The notes under the pieces: generated by a model
What the model saw: only the letters and a program-made list of their open reading frames with translations
Databases searched by the model: none
Told to the model about the DNA's origin: nothing
Made by a program: the position numbers and the translations under genes
Source of the DNA: Bacteroidota bacterium
GTDB lineage: Bacteria > Bacteroidota > Bacteroidia > Flavobacteriales > Flavobacteriaceae
Direction: 5' to 3'
Assembly: GCA_022601215.1 (NCBI GenBank)
Contig: JAHZIZ010000315.1
Coordinates: 1 to 19,148, forward strand
DNA length: 19,148 nt
Shown: piece by piece, positions 1-9,028 of the stretch
Layout: every line of letters starts with the position of its first letter
Numbering within the stretch: the first letter of the stretch is position 1

Positions 1-200
1 AAAGAATCTCGAGGAGTAAAATCTGCACAAACCTTATTTTTTTAATAAGAACCATTTTTATAAATGGTGGGAAAATGGTATTTTCGCCCACTAATTTATG
101 GTGTTTTGACAGAAAATAGTCTGAACGACATAGGTTGTAAAAAACGAAAAATACTACTTGTCCTGTTGGAATGACCCTAACAGGATCAAATTTTAAAGAA
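1..200. other. Leader region upstream of the ppiD-like gene
   Basis: This is the non-coding stretch before the first gene. Two plus-strand frames close soon after the left edge, at TAA 17-19 (ending KNLEE) and TAA 43-45 (ending KSAQTLFF). Either could be the tail of an upstream gene, but too little is visible to choose. Two small hairpins follow: a 7-bp stem 51-57/62-68 (accattt/aaatggt) and an imperfect one at 68-90 (tggg-aaaat paired with atttt-cg-ccca). Neither has a following T-run, so I do not call them terminators. Confidence 0.4.
105..138 (+). promoter_or_regulatory. Possible Bacteroidota-type promoter for the ppiD-like gene
   Basis: TTTG at 105-108 could serve as the -33 element. TAGGTTGT at 131-138, 22 nt further on, is a weak match to TAnnTTTG (the T run is one base short). 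The transcript would start near 145 and leave a leader of about 55 nt before the ATG at 201. The -7 box match is imperfect, so this is tentative. Confidence 0.22.
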
Positions 201-2282
201 ATGGCAATATTAAACAGTATTAGAAAAAGAGGGTTTTTCCTTATTTTAATTATCGCATTAGCGTTATTCGCATTTATCTTGAGTGATATCATCACCAAAG
301 GAACCGGAGGTGGAGGAGATGTTCAAAACGTAGTCGCTACTATCAATGGTAAGGAGTTATCTCGTGAGGACTTTATGGGGAAAGTTGAAAATCAACAAAG
401 AGCGATGGGACCTAATTCAAACACTGCACAAGCCATGACTCAGGTTTGGGATCGTGAATTGAGAAGCGTGTTACTGCAACAACAAGTTGAGGAACTAGGT
501 ATTGGTGTTGGTGAAGAGCAAATCAATGAACAATTGAGTTTAGTGTTGGCAAACAATCCTACATTTCAAGATGAGAATGGATTATATAGTGAAGCTAAGA
601 TGGTGGAATATGTGGCGAGTATCCAAGGAAATGATCCACAATCAAGACAGCAAATGCAACTTTGGAATGACTTCATCGAAAATACAAGAGAGAGCTTATT
701 GCAAAATAATTACCTCAATATGGTTCGTGGAGGATTGGTGTCTACGATTGCAGATGGAGAGCAGCAGTACAAGTTTGAAAATGACAAAATCAATATTCAA
801 TATGTACATGTTCCATTTACTAGCATTGCCGATGAGGATGTGACCGTTTCAGAAAGTGAGATTGCAGCATATATTCAAGCAAACCCTAAACAATTTGAGG
901 TTGATCCTATGGTAGACATTCAGTATGTAACCTTCTTAGAAGAACCTTCTGCAGCAGATGATATAGCCAAGCGTGAGGCAATGAATGGTTTAATTGAGTC
1001 TTTCACTAATGCTACAGAACTTGAATCTTTTATAAGCACGAATTCTGATAATGATTACGTAGATAGATGGATGGTGTCTAGTGCGCTGCCTGCTAGTCTT
1101 AAAGATACAATCTTAAACATTCCAGAAGGGGTCGTTTATGGCCCGTACAAAGATAACGGAGCTTACAATATTTCTAAGGTAGTGGCGAGTCGTCAAATGC
1201 CAGATTCAGTAAAAGCAAGACATATTCTTGTTCCTATTGGATTGAGTAGAACAGATAGTATCACTCGTACACCAGATCAAGCTAAAATTCTTGCCGATAG
1301 TATCATGGGAGTTGTAAAACAGAACAGATCTAAATTTGGTGCCATGGTAACACAATTTTCTTCAGATGCTGGAAGTATAGAAAAGGGAGGTAGTTACGAT
1401 TGGTATGCCTATAATAGAATGGTAGGACCATTTAGAGATTTTACTTTTGAAGGTAAAACAGGTGATATTGGAGTAGTTGAAACTCAATTTGGATATCATA
1501 TTATAGAAATTGAAGGGCAAAAGGATATGAGTAAGGCCGTTAAGATAGCTACAGTTTCTCAGGAGATTGAAGCATCTGAAGCTACACTAACTGAGGTGTT
1601 CTCAAAAGCTGCTAAATTCGAAGAGCAAGCGAGAAGTGGAGATTTCAATGCTATTGCTACAGAGGGAGAACTACAGACAAGACCTGTTAATAGAATTGGT
1701 GCACTGGATGCTAATATTCCTGGAATTGGAAATAACCGTAGTATTGTAAACTGGTCATTCGAAGAAGGAAGTGCTGTTGGAGATGTAAAACGTTTCGATG
1801 TTGGAGAGACCTATGTGATTGCACAATTGACAAGAAAAAGTACTAAAAAAGCACTACAGAGCGTAGCAGAAGCCTCTGCAGTGGTTACACCAATTTTAAG
1901 AAATAAGAAGAAAGCAGAAAAGATTCGTCAAGGAATTACTGGGACTTCTGTACAGGAAGTAGCTTCGAGCCAGAGTGTCGCTGTGAAGAGTGCGAATGCA
2001 TTAACAAGATCTAATCCAACCATCGCTGGTGCTGGAACAGAGCCTGCCGTAGTTGGTGCAGCGTTCGGAAAAGCGGCTGGAGAATCAACTGGATTAATTG
2101 ACGGTGAAACAGGGGTCTTTATGGTAAGAGTAACGGCTGTAAATGAAGCTCCAGCATTAGACAATTATACTTCTTACATCAATACTCTTAATACAGCAGC
2201 TTCTGGAGCTATAAATACAAATGTATTTAATGCCCTGAAGAAAGCTGCGGATATCGAAGATAATAGAGCAAGCTTTTATTAA
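201..2282 (+). CDS. ppiD: PpiD/SurA-like periplasmic peptidyl-prolyl isomerase, membrane-anchored
   Basis: Folding chaperone and parvulin-type cis-trans prolyl isomerase expected to act on newly exported outer-membrane and secreted proteins. The frame opens at 171, but I start at ATG 201 because MAILNSIRKRG followed directly by a hydrophobic segment (residues ~12-33) is the typical start of Bacteroidota PpiD proteins. That gives 693 aa. A SurA_N-type helical region follows (~40-210). The PPIC domain spans ~337-440, with the entry motif ARHIL and the closing motif FGYHIIEIEG that carry the conserved histidines, and a GGSYDW segment between. The stretch just before it (~225-335), ending GPYKDNGAYNISKVV, resembles a degenerate first parvulin unit; that is inference. 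The C-terminal ~250 residues are the usual PpiD tail. The gene appears monocistronic, ending in a strong hairpin. Family call is firm; the PpiD-versus-SurA name is convention. Confidence 0.9.
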   Translation: MAILNSIRKRGFFLILIIALALFAFILSDIITKGTGGGGDVQNVVATINGKELSREDFMGKVENQQRAMGPNSNTAQAMTQVWDRELRSVLLQQQVEELGIGVGEEQINEQLSLVLANNPTFQDENGLYSEAKMVEYVASIQGNDPQSRQQMQLWNDFIENTRESLLQNNYLNMVRGGLVSTIADGEQQYKFENDKINIQYVHVPFTSIADEDVTVSESEIAAYIQANPKQFEVDPMVDIQYVTFLEEPSAADDIAKREAMNGLIESFTNATELESFISTNSDNDYVDRWMVSSALPASLKDTILNIPEGVVYGPYKDNGAYNISKVVASRQMPDSVKARHILVPIGLSRTDSITRTPDQAKILADSIMGVVKQNRSKFGAMVTQFSSDAGSIEKGGSYDWYAYNRMVGPFRDFTFEGKTGDIGVVETQFGYHIIEIEGQKDMSKAVKIATVSQEIEASEATLTEVFSKAAKFEEQARSGDFNAIATEGELQTRPVNRIGALDANIPGIGNNRSIVNWSFEEGSAVGDVKRFDVGETYVIAQLTRKSTKKALQSVAEASAVVTPILRNKKKAEKIRQGITGTSVQEVASSQSVAVKSANALTRSNPTIAGAGTEPAVVGAAFGKAAGESTGLIDGETGVFMVRVTAVNEAPALDNYTSYINTLNTAASGAINTNVFNALKKAADIEDNRASFY

Positions 2283-2301
2283 TAGCTACATATGAATAAT
2301 G

Positions 2302-2337
2302 AAAAGCCCACCATTACATGGTGGGCTTTTTTGTTTT
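2302..2337 (+). terminator. Rho-independent terminator after ppiD-like gene
   Basis: A perfect 13-bp stem (2302-2314 aaaagcccaccat with 2318-2330 atggtgggctttt), a 3-nt loop and a T-rich tail ttgtttt. It lies 19 nt after the stop codon and 31 nt before the next gene's start. Confidence 0.93.
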
Positions 2338-2368
2338 AACTCAATATCATTAAGTCGTATATTGGGGT

Positions 2369-5300
2369 ATGATGAAATATCTAACATTGATGTTTATCGT
2401 GTTTTGTGCAATCTTTGCACATGGCCAAAATCAGATGCGCTTTGAACAGGTAAAAACAGACTCTTTTGAAAAGTCTTGGGTTTCCGATATTGTTCAAGAT
2501 GAGCTTGGGTTTATTTGGCTTGGAACTCAGAACGGACTATATCGATACGATGGTTATGATCTAAAGCCATTCAAAAATGTTCCTTATAAAAAACAATCGC
2601 TACCTGGAAATTGGGCTCGGAATTTACAAGTGAATTCTGATGGCACATTTTGGATTTCCAGTTATGGTGGGGGATTAGCTATTTTTGACCCAAGACGACA
2701 AGTTTTCGACAGTTTGGTGTTTCCTGAAGACGCATATGGGACATTTATTTCCGCCACAGTCTCATATTTGGATAAGGGACTCTTAATGGTTTCAGATAAA
2801 GGAGTTTTTAGAGGGCAATCGAACGAAAGTGAATTCGAACAAATCCCTCTTGAATTAACCACTCAAATTGGCAATATTGGTGCAACGTCTCTCATAAAAA
2901 GCAGGGATAGTTTGTATTTTGTTTCAGATCAAATTAGCTCAGTTTCGCTTCCAAATAAAACGATGGCAATGTCTTCTGTAGATGATCGTCAAGTACTATT
3001 TAGCACTAGGGAATCTTTGATCTTTGTTAATGATCTGCATCAAATAGATAGTATACCAGCTCCTGATCAGTTTCATAATATTTCCAATGAAATTAATGGG
3101 AACATATATCTAGCTTCCGAAAAGGCTATATATAGTTTCAATTTTGAGAACTTATCCTTTCAACTAGTCGGGAACACGGATTTCGGGAATGAAAAAATTC
3201 AAGTACTCTTTGTCGATAATGAAGAGAACCTTTGGGTGGGTACTGATAAAGGTTTCTATAAAGGAAAAATCACCAGTAATTTTTTATCAGCAACTTCAGT
3301 TGATAGACGAGTTAGAAGTATGGTCTATGCAGATAGCACACTTTTTATGGTTGGGGAATTTGGTTTTTTACTTAAAAAAATAAATGAGAATGAAAAGCAC
3401 TTAGTGGATGATCAAGTATTTATTAGCGTTGCTAAAATTGATAATGAGATTTGGTTGGGTAGTAGGTATGGTAATATTGTTGTTGCTGATATTTATGGGA
3501 ATAGATTGAGGGAAATAGAATTAGCTCCCGATGGGGAAAAGGGAATGGCTGTAGTTAGTTTAGTAGAAGATCAACAAGGAAGGGTTTGGGTAGGTTCTCT
3601 TGCTGGAATCTACGTTTTGAATAAGGACGGTACGGTTCTAAACTCCTACAAGCTTCCAATGGATAGCCAAATTGAAAACCAAAAAATCATTTCATTGAAA
3701 ATTGATTCTAAGGATAGGCTATGGGTGCCAACGGCCTCTCATGGACTTTTTGAGTTGCAAGAGGTGTCAAAACATCTTGTAGTAAATGAGCCTGTATTTG
3801 ACCACTTTCGGTATGAACCTGGACAAACAAATGGATTAAGCTCAAATATTATCATAAATATTGAAGAATCTCCCGATGGAACCATTTGGGTTGGCTCTGA
3901 TAATGGGTTGGCTTATTACAAAGATCATACAATTGGATTTGAACATCTATCAATAAATGATAAGCTCTTTGATGAAAAGGTAATGACACTGAAGGCAGAT
4001 GAATTCAATAACCTATGGATAGCTACCATATTTAATGGTCTATATTATTATGATGTTGAAGCGCATAATATTCGACAATTTACTGTGAGTGATGGCATAC
4101 TTTCCAATGCATTTTTATATAACGCAGTTACGCACGACAAGGAAAATGGACATATTTATTTTGGTTCTGATGAAGGAGTGCAACGTGTTGACACCAAAAA
4201 GTTTGAACTTAAGGAATCATTAAAACCAGCGAAAATTGGGTCGCTTATCAACTATCAAGATAACAAAGAAGCGCTTTTACTTTTTGAAAACGAGTCAGAG
4301 ACTAATGAAATTGAGTTGTCATATGGGAATCGTGATGTTACCATCAATTTTACAAATCTCGAGTATAGTAAAATTCAGAAAGTGAGATATGCCTATTCAT
4401 TTGATACTGAAAATTGGAACCCTTTACCCAATAGAACAGCACATTTAACAAATCTATCCCTGCGAGATAATAAAATTTTTTACAAATCATTTTTAGAAGG
4501 ACAAAACTATTTTAATCCGGATTTTGATGGTTTTGTTAATTTCTATGTGTCTCCTCCATGGTACAAGACCTATTTCGCATACTCATTATACTTGTTGCTT
4601 TTATCAATGGTGTTGGGTTATTATTATACACTGCGCACTAGAAACAAAGTTGCAAAACAACGTGTGAAGACGACCATGATGATAGAAAAAACAAAGTCTA
4701 ACCTTTATGCAAATATTAGTCATGAGTTTAAAACTCCCCTGACCATTATTGGGGGACTAACGGATGAACTTTTAGATGAAGAAAATTCGTTTACAGAGCA
4801 TCATAGAGATTTGCTTTCCATTAAAAGAAATAATGAGCAACTACTTAATTTAGTAAGTCAAATGTTAGACTTGGTTTCATTAGATAATTATCAATTGGAG
4901 CCAAATTTTAAGAATGGAGATTTAATTTCTTTTGTTAGGTGCTGTGTTGAAATGTTTTCTACGTATGCGAAAACTAAAAATATAGAGTTACTATTTCAAT
5001 CTAGTAGTAAAGAGATCTATATGGATCTTGATGATGTGAATTTGCAAAAAGTTATTAATAACCTATTGAGTAATGCGATAAAATTCACCCCTTCTAATGG
5101 TAAAGTCTTAGTTTCCATAGAACAAATTGAAGAAGAGAATGTCGTGATGAAAATTAAAGATACCGGTAAAGGTATTAACGAGGAGGAACTGCCTAAAATA
5201 TTCGATAGGTATTACAAAACCTTCGATCTTGATAGTAATCTTGGTAGTGGAATTGGAATGGAACTGACCAAAGGATTGATAGAGATTATGGATGGACAGA

Positions 5301-6205
5301 TCACGGTGACAAGTACCAAAGGTGAAGGCACGGTTTTTAGCATTACACTACCGATTCGGCATAAGGCGAAAAAGCATCCTATCTCTTTTACAGAAATAAT
5401 GCCCAATACAACAACCATGGAACATATAAAAACGGTTGTGGAAGCTAATGAGCTGCCTAACCTTCTTTTGGTAGAAGATAATAGCGATGTTAGAGAATAT
5501 GTATCGGGTTTATTGAATAAAAGCTATACTGTTTATGAAGCGTCGGACGGGAAAGAAGCGCTGGAGATGTTAGACAGAGAGCAAATTGATTTTATTTTGA
5601 GTGATGTTGTGATGCCTAATATGGATGGTTTTGAGTTTTGTAGAGAAGTTAAAAAACATATGAAATCATCACATATTCCGTTCATCATGTTGACGGGTAA
5701 GGATGATAAAGAAAGTAGGATGAAGGGTTGGGAATTAGGTGTGGACGCTTATTTAAGTAAACCTTTTGATGCGGCCGAATTGTTACAGCTCATAAAGACC
5801 CTTATCGAAAAGCGCAAAAATCAATATCAGTTTTATAAAGAATTAATTGAAGCTAACCTCTCTGAGAAGCAAGTAGAAAAAGTTAGCGATTTGGAGTTTG
5901 AGTTTATAAAGGCCTTGCAAAACTTTGCCTTTTCTAGTAATTCTAAATTGAAAATTGAGGATCTTGCCCAACAGCTATTGATGAGTAGAACGCAACTACA
6001 CAGGAAAATCACACAATTAACAGGAATGTCGATTACACAATATCTTAATCATATTAAGATGGAAAAATCGAAAACATTGCTTGCCAAAACACAACTTACA
6101 GTTGCTGAAGTAGCCTACCAGTTAGGATACGATGATCCTAAATATTTTTCAAAAATATTCAAAAAGGAATTTGGTTTGCCGCCTTCGGCGTTTAGAAAGC
6201 AATAA
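2369..6205 (+). CDS. Hybrid two-component system (HTCS) sensor kinase/AraC regulator
   Basis: One-protein signal system: a periplasmic sensor, a histidine kinase, a receiver and a DNA-binding output domain on a single 1278-aa chain. Order: signal peptide (1-~20, ending AHGQ); Reg_prop propeller with many W-[LVI]-G-type blades (e.g. FIWLGTQNGLYRYDG, LWVGTDKGFY, IWVGSDNGLAYY) to ~residue 620; Y_Y_Y domain ~640-730; one membrane helix ~735-755. The kinase has its phospho-accepting His785 in NISHEFKTPLT, the N-box near 898-905, the G1 box at Asp931 and the G2 box GSGIG from 959. The receiver has acidic Asp1037, phospho-acceptor Asp1079 (SDVVMPNMDG) and Lys1131. A C-terminal HTH_18 AraC domain covers ~1190-1278. 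All key residues are present, so it should be active. Start at 2369; ATG 2372 would differ by one residue. HTCS proteins usually sit in polysaccharide-utilisation loci, but no SusC/SusD or glycoside hydrolase is visible here. Confidence 0.95.
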   Translation: MMKYLTLMFIVFCAIFAHGQNQMRFEQVKTDSFEKSWVSDIVQDELGFIWLGTQNGLYRYDGYDLKPFKNVPYKKQSLPGNWARNLQVNSDGTFWISSYGGGLAIFDPRRQVFDSLVFPEDAYGTFISATVSYLDKGLLMVSDKGVFRGQSNESEFEQIPLELTTQIGNIGATSLIKSRDSLYFVSDQISSVSLPNKTMAMSSVDDRQVLFSTRESLIFVNDLHQIDSIPAPDQFHNISNEINGNIYLASEKAIYSFNFENLSFQLVGNTDFGNEKIQVLFVDNEENLWVGTDKGFYKGKITSNFLSATSVDRRVRSMVYADSTLFMVGEFGFLLKKINENEKHLVDDQVFISVAKIDNEIWLGSRYGNIVVADIYGNRLREIELAPDGEKGMAVVSLVEDQQGRVWVGSLAGIYVLNKDGTVLNSYKLPMDSQIENQKIISLKIDSKDRLWVPTASHGLFELQEVSKHLVVNEPVFDHFRYEPGQTNGLSSNIIINIEESPDGTIWVGSDNGLAYYKDHTIGFEHLSINDKLFDEKVMTLKADEFNNLWIATIFNGLYYYDVEAHNIRQFTVSDGILSNAFLYNAVTHDKENGHIYFGSDEGVQRVDTKKFELKESLKPAKIGSLINYQDNKEALLLFENESETNEIELSYGNRDVTINFTNLEYSKIQKVRYAYSFDTENWNPLPNRTAHLTNLSLRDNKIFYKSFLEGQNYFNPDFDGFVNFYVSPPWYKTYFAYSLYLLLLSMVLGYYYTLRTRNKVAKQRVKTTMMIEKTKSNLYANISHEFKTPLTIIGGLTDELLDEENSFTEHHRDLLSIKRNNEQLLNLVSQMLDLVSLDNYQLEPNFKNGDLISFVRCCVEMFSTYAKTKNIELLFQSSSKEIYMDLDDVNLQKVINNLLSNAIKFTPSNGKVLVSIEQIEEENVVMKIKDTGKGINEEELPKIFDRYYKTFDLDSNLGSGIGMELTKGLIEIMDGQITVTSTKGEGTVFSITLPIRHKAKKHPISFTEIMPNTTTMEHIKTVVEANELPNLLLVEDNSDVREYVSGLLNKSYTVYEASDGKEALEMLDREQIDFILSDVVMPNMDGFEFCREVKKHMKSSHIPFIMLTGKDDKESRMKGWELGVDAYLSKPFDAAELLQLIKTLIEKRKNQYQFYKELIEANLSEKQVEKVSDLEFEFIKALQNFAFSSNSKLKIEDLAQQLLMSRTQLHRKITQLTGMSITQYLNHIKMEKSKTLLAKTQLTVAEVAYQLGYDDPKYFSKIFKKEFGLPPSAFRKQ

Positions 6206-6329
6206 AGAAAGCCACGCCTAATAAGGCTTGGAACAATAGTAACCCATTTTGAAACATTAGTCCTCCTCTATAGATGAGATGCGTTGTAGTTTGGCTTTCA
6301 AATAAAGTCAAACCTTAAAATTGCATCAA

Positions 6330-7436
6330 ATGAAAACTTATTTTACAATGTTGGCACTCTGTGTTAATTTTTTGCTAGTTGCTCAAAATTTCATGTATCG
6401 CCATATTAATACCGATGAAAATACGGTGGCTACCTTAGCAAGGTTGGATCATCCTATGCTTAATGGTAATCCCGATGCCAGAATAGTCGTCACTCATAAT
6501 TGGGAACCTTTTAGAATTTACAATGACCATGTCACTGGGGTCATTTATAATAGTAGTACAAATCTATGGTTTTTGGTAAATGAGGATGGCGCTCCTATGT
6601 TAGAAGATGTTTCGTATAATATTTACATTGCTCAAGACGACGAGATAATCGTTCATCAGGCTACAGAGGCTAATCAAGGTGTTACGCCAAATATTACGTT
6701 AATTGATCATCCTGCTTTAAACGATAATTTTGGAAGAATCGCTCTCATTACACCATACAGACAAGATCCAGATTTTATTGTAAATAATCATAATCATGGT
6801 ATTTATTATAATAATATCGCGGACCGAAGAGGTATTTATACTGAAGACGGACAACCCATTCCCGAGGACGCTAGTTTCTTTGTGTATATAAGTGGAATTG
6901 AATCTAATGTAGCGACTTTCCGTCATCAAGCAGATGAAGACAACACCTTCGGTAATTCTACGGCAATAGACCATAGTTTGCTCAATAATAATCCAGAAGC
7001 AGTCTTCTTGGCCGGTCATTATTTCGGAGTATTACCAAATAGTGATGAGATTAATGATTCAGTGATTAGTGTTTGGTATGACACTATTACAAACCGATGG
7101 AATGTCTATAATGAAGATTTAACCAACATGCCAGAAGGGATCGTATTTGATCTTATCATCTATGATGAGTCTCTATCAATAAATGACGAGGTTTTACAAC
7201 AAATAAGTGTAGTGCCTAACCCTGCAAGTCATTTGGTCACGCTACAAATGCCTAATAATGTTTTAGTGAGCGAAGTTCAGGTTTTTAACGGCTTGGGACA
7301 ACTTGTAATGAATCTTAACTTTAATGGAGTTTCTTCCAATCAAGAAATTGATGTGTCAGATCTAAATAGCGGGGTTTATTTAGTTACGATCGCTACTAAT
7401 TCTGGAATGGCTTCAAGAAAAATAATAAAACAATAG
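6330..7436 (+). CDS. Secreted three-repeat protein with T9SS type A sorting domain
   Basis: Function unknown. I start at ATG 6330 (368 aa) rather than the in-frame TTG 6321, because MKTYFTMLALCVNFLLVAQ is a compact signal peptide. Residues ~21-285 hold three tandem units with DHP/DHS anchors at Asp40, Asp126 and Asp214 (periods 86 and 88). Each unit has the pattern: F-x-H near the front, DHxxLNxNP, a hydrophobic strand, a YN/NxH turn, GVxY, W, (N)ED, [MI]PE and a final hydrophobic strand. This resembles a Pfam unknown-function domain I recall as DUF7452, but that name is from memory. Residues ~293-368 form a classic Por/T9SS C-terminal sorting domain (VVPNPASHLVTL, then FNGLGQLV, LNSGVYLVTI and a terminal RKIIKQ), so the product is expected to cross the outer membrane and be released or anchored at the cell surface. 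It lies downstream of the HTCS and 2 nt before a SIMPL-like gene. Confidence 0.85.
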   Translation: MKTYFTMLALCVNFLLVAQNFMYRHINTDENTVATLARLDHPMLNGNPDARIVVTHNWEPFRIYNDHVTGVIYNSSTNLWFLVNEDGAPMLEDVSYNIYIAQDDEIIVHQATEANQGVTPNITLIDHPALNDNFGRIALITPYRQDPDFIVNNHNHGIYYNNIADRRGIYTEDGQPIPEDASFFVYISGIESNVATFRHQADEDNTFGNSTAIDHSLLNNNPEAVFLAGHYFGVLPNSDEINDSVISVWYDTITNRWNVYNEDLTNMPEGIVFDLIIYDESLSINDEVLQQISVVPNPASHLVTLQMPNNVLVSEVQVFNGLGQLVMNLNFNGVSSNQEIDVSDLNSGVYLVTIATNSGMASRKIIKQ

Positions 7437-7438
7437 AT

Positions 7439-8047
7439 ATGAAACGGACACTCATCATTTTAGCCTTGTTATTGCCAATTATGGCTATAACACAAAATAT
7501 AACAGTTGACCAACCTTCAATTGTAGTTTACGGCAGTCATCGTTATGATGCGGAAATTGTCTCCTATAAGGTGACCGCTGCTTTGAGTTTACACGAGGCG
7601 AAATTCAATGATTCTAATACCAATTTGGAATCGTTAAAAAAGGAGTTTTTTACAAAGCTTTCAGAAAAGGGAATTGATGCTTCTAAAGTGGTTGAGTCGG
7701 AAATGGACTTTATAGTTACTGGACGGAATGGAGAGGGTACCTATTTTACTTTTATTACGTCAAGTGCGGATGAGTTTAAAAAATACCTAAGTATTAAACT
7801 TCCAGGTATATATTTTGAGATTAATTATTTTAAAAATAAAGTACAGGGAAAAAAGCCAGAGAACATTGTGAAAGCCGCCCTTTTAAATGCTAAGGAAAAG
7901 GCAGCTAAAATTGCTACTGGCATGAACAAAAAGCTAGGCGATATTATTCTAGTTAGCGAAATAGAGCCTTTGGCGAATGAAAACAATTGGAGCTATTACC
8001 TAAGTGATCCAAACTATAGAGTGTATGTTACTTTTGGGATAAAATAA
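7439..8047 (+). CDS. SIMPL/DUF541-like exported protein
   Basis: A 202-aa protein with a signal peptide (MKRTLIILALLLPIMAITQ). What follows is laid out like SIMPL (DUF541) proteins: an initial strand (PSIVVYGSHRYDAE) where the family usually has a V-x-G-x-G-x turn, a strand plus helix with a long SLKKEFFTKLSEKGIDASKV segment, and a late helix ALLNAKEKAAKIATGMNKKLGDII that is very typical of the family. The last strand, YRVYVTFGIK, ends right at the stop. SIMPL proteins are periplasmic or envelope proteins of poorly defined role. ATG 7439 begins 2 nt after the upstream TAG, so the two genes are surely co-transcribed and perhaps translationally coupled. The family call rests on the layout and the late helix; the front motif is divergent. 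Confidence 0.7.
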   Translation: MKRTLIILALLLPIMAITQNITVDQPSIVVYGSHRYDAEIVSYKVTAALSLHEAKFNDSNTNLESLKKEFFTKLSEKGIDASKVVESEMDFIVTGRNGEGTYFTFITSSADEFKKYLSIKLPGIYFEINYFKNKVQGKKPENIVKAALLNAKEKAAKIATGMNKKLGDIILVSEIEPLANENNWSYYLSDPNYRVYVTFGIK

Positions 8048-8094
8048 CAGAGTGATTATAATTAGGTAATATTTTGGAATTAAGTACTTGTATG

Positions 8095-8120
8095 AAAACC
8101 CACTGAAAGGTGGGTTTTTT
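8095..8120 (+). terminator. Terminator between convergent genes
   Basis: Stem 8095-8103 aaaacccac with 8110-8118 gtgggtttt, 6-nt loop, then more T's to 8120. It ends the plus-strand repeat protein/SIMPL pair. Its T-run reaches the stop codon (TTA, 8119-8121) of the minus-strand kinase. Read on the minus strand it has only four T's, so it is weaker that way but may work in both directions. Confidence 0.85.
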
Positions 8121-9027
8121 ATAATATCATTTCTTGATAAGGAATAACGGTTGTGTATCCTTTCTCTATAAAATAACTGGGAGTTTCCGTGTTTCCAGTG
8201 ACTAAGATAAAGTCTCCACCCCAAGCACCAAGACTTTTAATAAGGCCTGGATAATCTGGGAAAAACTGCTTTTTGATGGTTGGGATTTTCAATAATTTCG
8301 AAATCAGCTGCTCATGTTTGGTCAGTATGGCGCTATACCTTTCAAGCGTCTTACAAATAAGAAGTTCTTGGGTGATATCTGAAAATACCTGCGTATGTAT
8401 ATCTTGTTTGTCTGAAATAGCTTTATATCTGGCTATGCCTTCTTTACTGTCTTGTTTTTGATTGAGATGGACGAAATATAAATGTTCTGTAAAATCCCAA
8501 GTTGGCGTAACAATTTCAACCAAGGGTTGTCCTTTGTTCAGAGTATATAAAATGGGGGAATCATTTTGGGCAGCCGCAATATCATAGCCGCTTCCTCCAA
8601 AACTTTCTCTCAATAAAGTAAAGGCATCTACCTCGGCCCATTGTGCAATATTATTGATTAGTGTGGAAGAGGTGCCTAGGCCCCAAAAATTTGGAAAATC
8701 GAGATGCGTTGTAGCGTTTATATGAATTTCACCACATAAAAAAACGGGATTTAATTGTTTTGCTTTTTGTAAAATAAGCATCAGTGTATACGCCATGGGT
8801 ATATCTTGATGGCAAATAATAGTATTTCCTTCTACTGAAAAAGTACAGTTGAGCCATAAAGAGTTTTTATAGTCATAAGCTCTCCAATGTATACCATTAA
8901 ATGTGCCGCTTTCAATTTTCAAGGATTGACCAAAGGAAGTTGGAATAGCCAATGCTGTGGCACCATCCAGTACCACGTATTCTCCAGTGAGTAATAATTT
9001 ACCGTTGCTGTAAAATTCTTTTTTCAC
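8119..9027 (-). CDS. GYDIA-family GHMP kinase, probable mevalonate-pathway kinase
   Basis: A 302-aa small-molecule kinase of the GHMP superfamily (galacto-, homoserine, mevalonate, phosphomevalonate kinases). Visible motifs: N-terminal GKLLLTGEYVVLDGATALAIP (motif 1, residues 9-29), the ATP-binding loop GLGTSST (116-122, form of P-x3-GLGSS), SGYDIAAA (146-153), which gives the family its name and resembles the phosphomevalonate-kinase SG[FY]DVA segment, and the C-terminal glycine motif GAWGGDFILV (267-276). The start is GTG 9027: an in-frame TAA sits three codons upstream and the GTG directly precedes the conserved N-terminus. It begins 1 nt after the HMG-CoA reductase stop codon, so the two form an operon. 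Context and the SGYDIA segment suggest a mevalonate or phosphomevalonate kinase; the exact substrate is inference. Confidence 0.85.
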   Translation of the reverse strand: MKKEFYSNGKLLLTGEYVVLDGATALAIPTSFGQSLKIESGTFNGIHWRAYDYKNSLWLNCTFSVEGNTIICHQDIPMAYTLMLILQKAKQLNPVFLCGEIHINATTHLDFPNFWGLGTSSTLINNIAQWAEVDAFTLLRESFGGSGYDIAAAQNDSPILYTLNKGQPLVEIVTPTWDFTEHLYFVHLNQKQDSKEGIARYKAISDKQDIHTQVFSDITQELLICKTLERYSAILTKHEQLISKLLKIPTIKKQFFPDYPGLIKSLGAWGGDFILVTGNTETPSYFIEKGYTTVIPYQEMIL

Positions 9028-9028
9028 G

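Noticed and set aside
1..45. Tail of an upstream gene (ending KSAQTLFF at 45 or KNLEE at 19)
   Set aside because: Two frames close here and neither short tail is recognisable, so no gene is called.
51..90. Hairpins at 51-68 and 68-90 as a terminator
   Set aside because: No T-run follows either stem, and the second stem is bulged.
171..200. Longer start of the ppiD-like gene at ATG 171
   Set aside because: It adds ten residues before a conserved N-terminus and moves the membrane anchor inward. ATG 201 matches the family start.
6207..6299. Inverted repeat gaaagcc/ggctttc flanking the gap between the HTCS and the repeat protein
   Set aside because: Only 7 bp with arms ~80 nt apart; expected by chance in AT-rich DNA and lacking other structure.
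6717..7019. Minus-strand open frame of 100 codons
   Set aside because: Shadow of the repeat protein, which has a signal peptide, repeats and a sorting domain.
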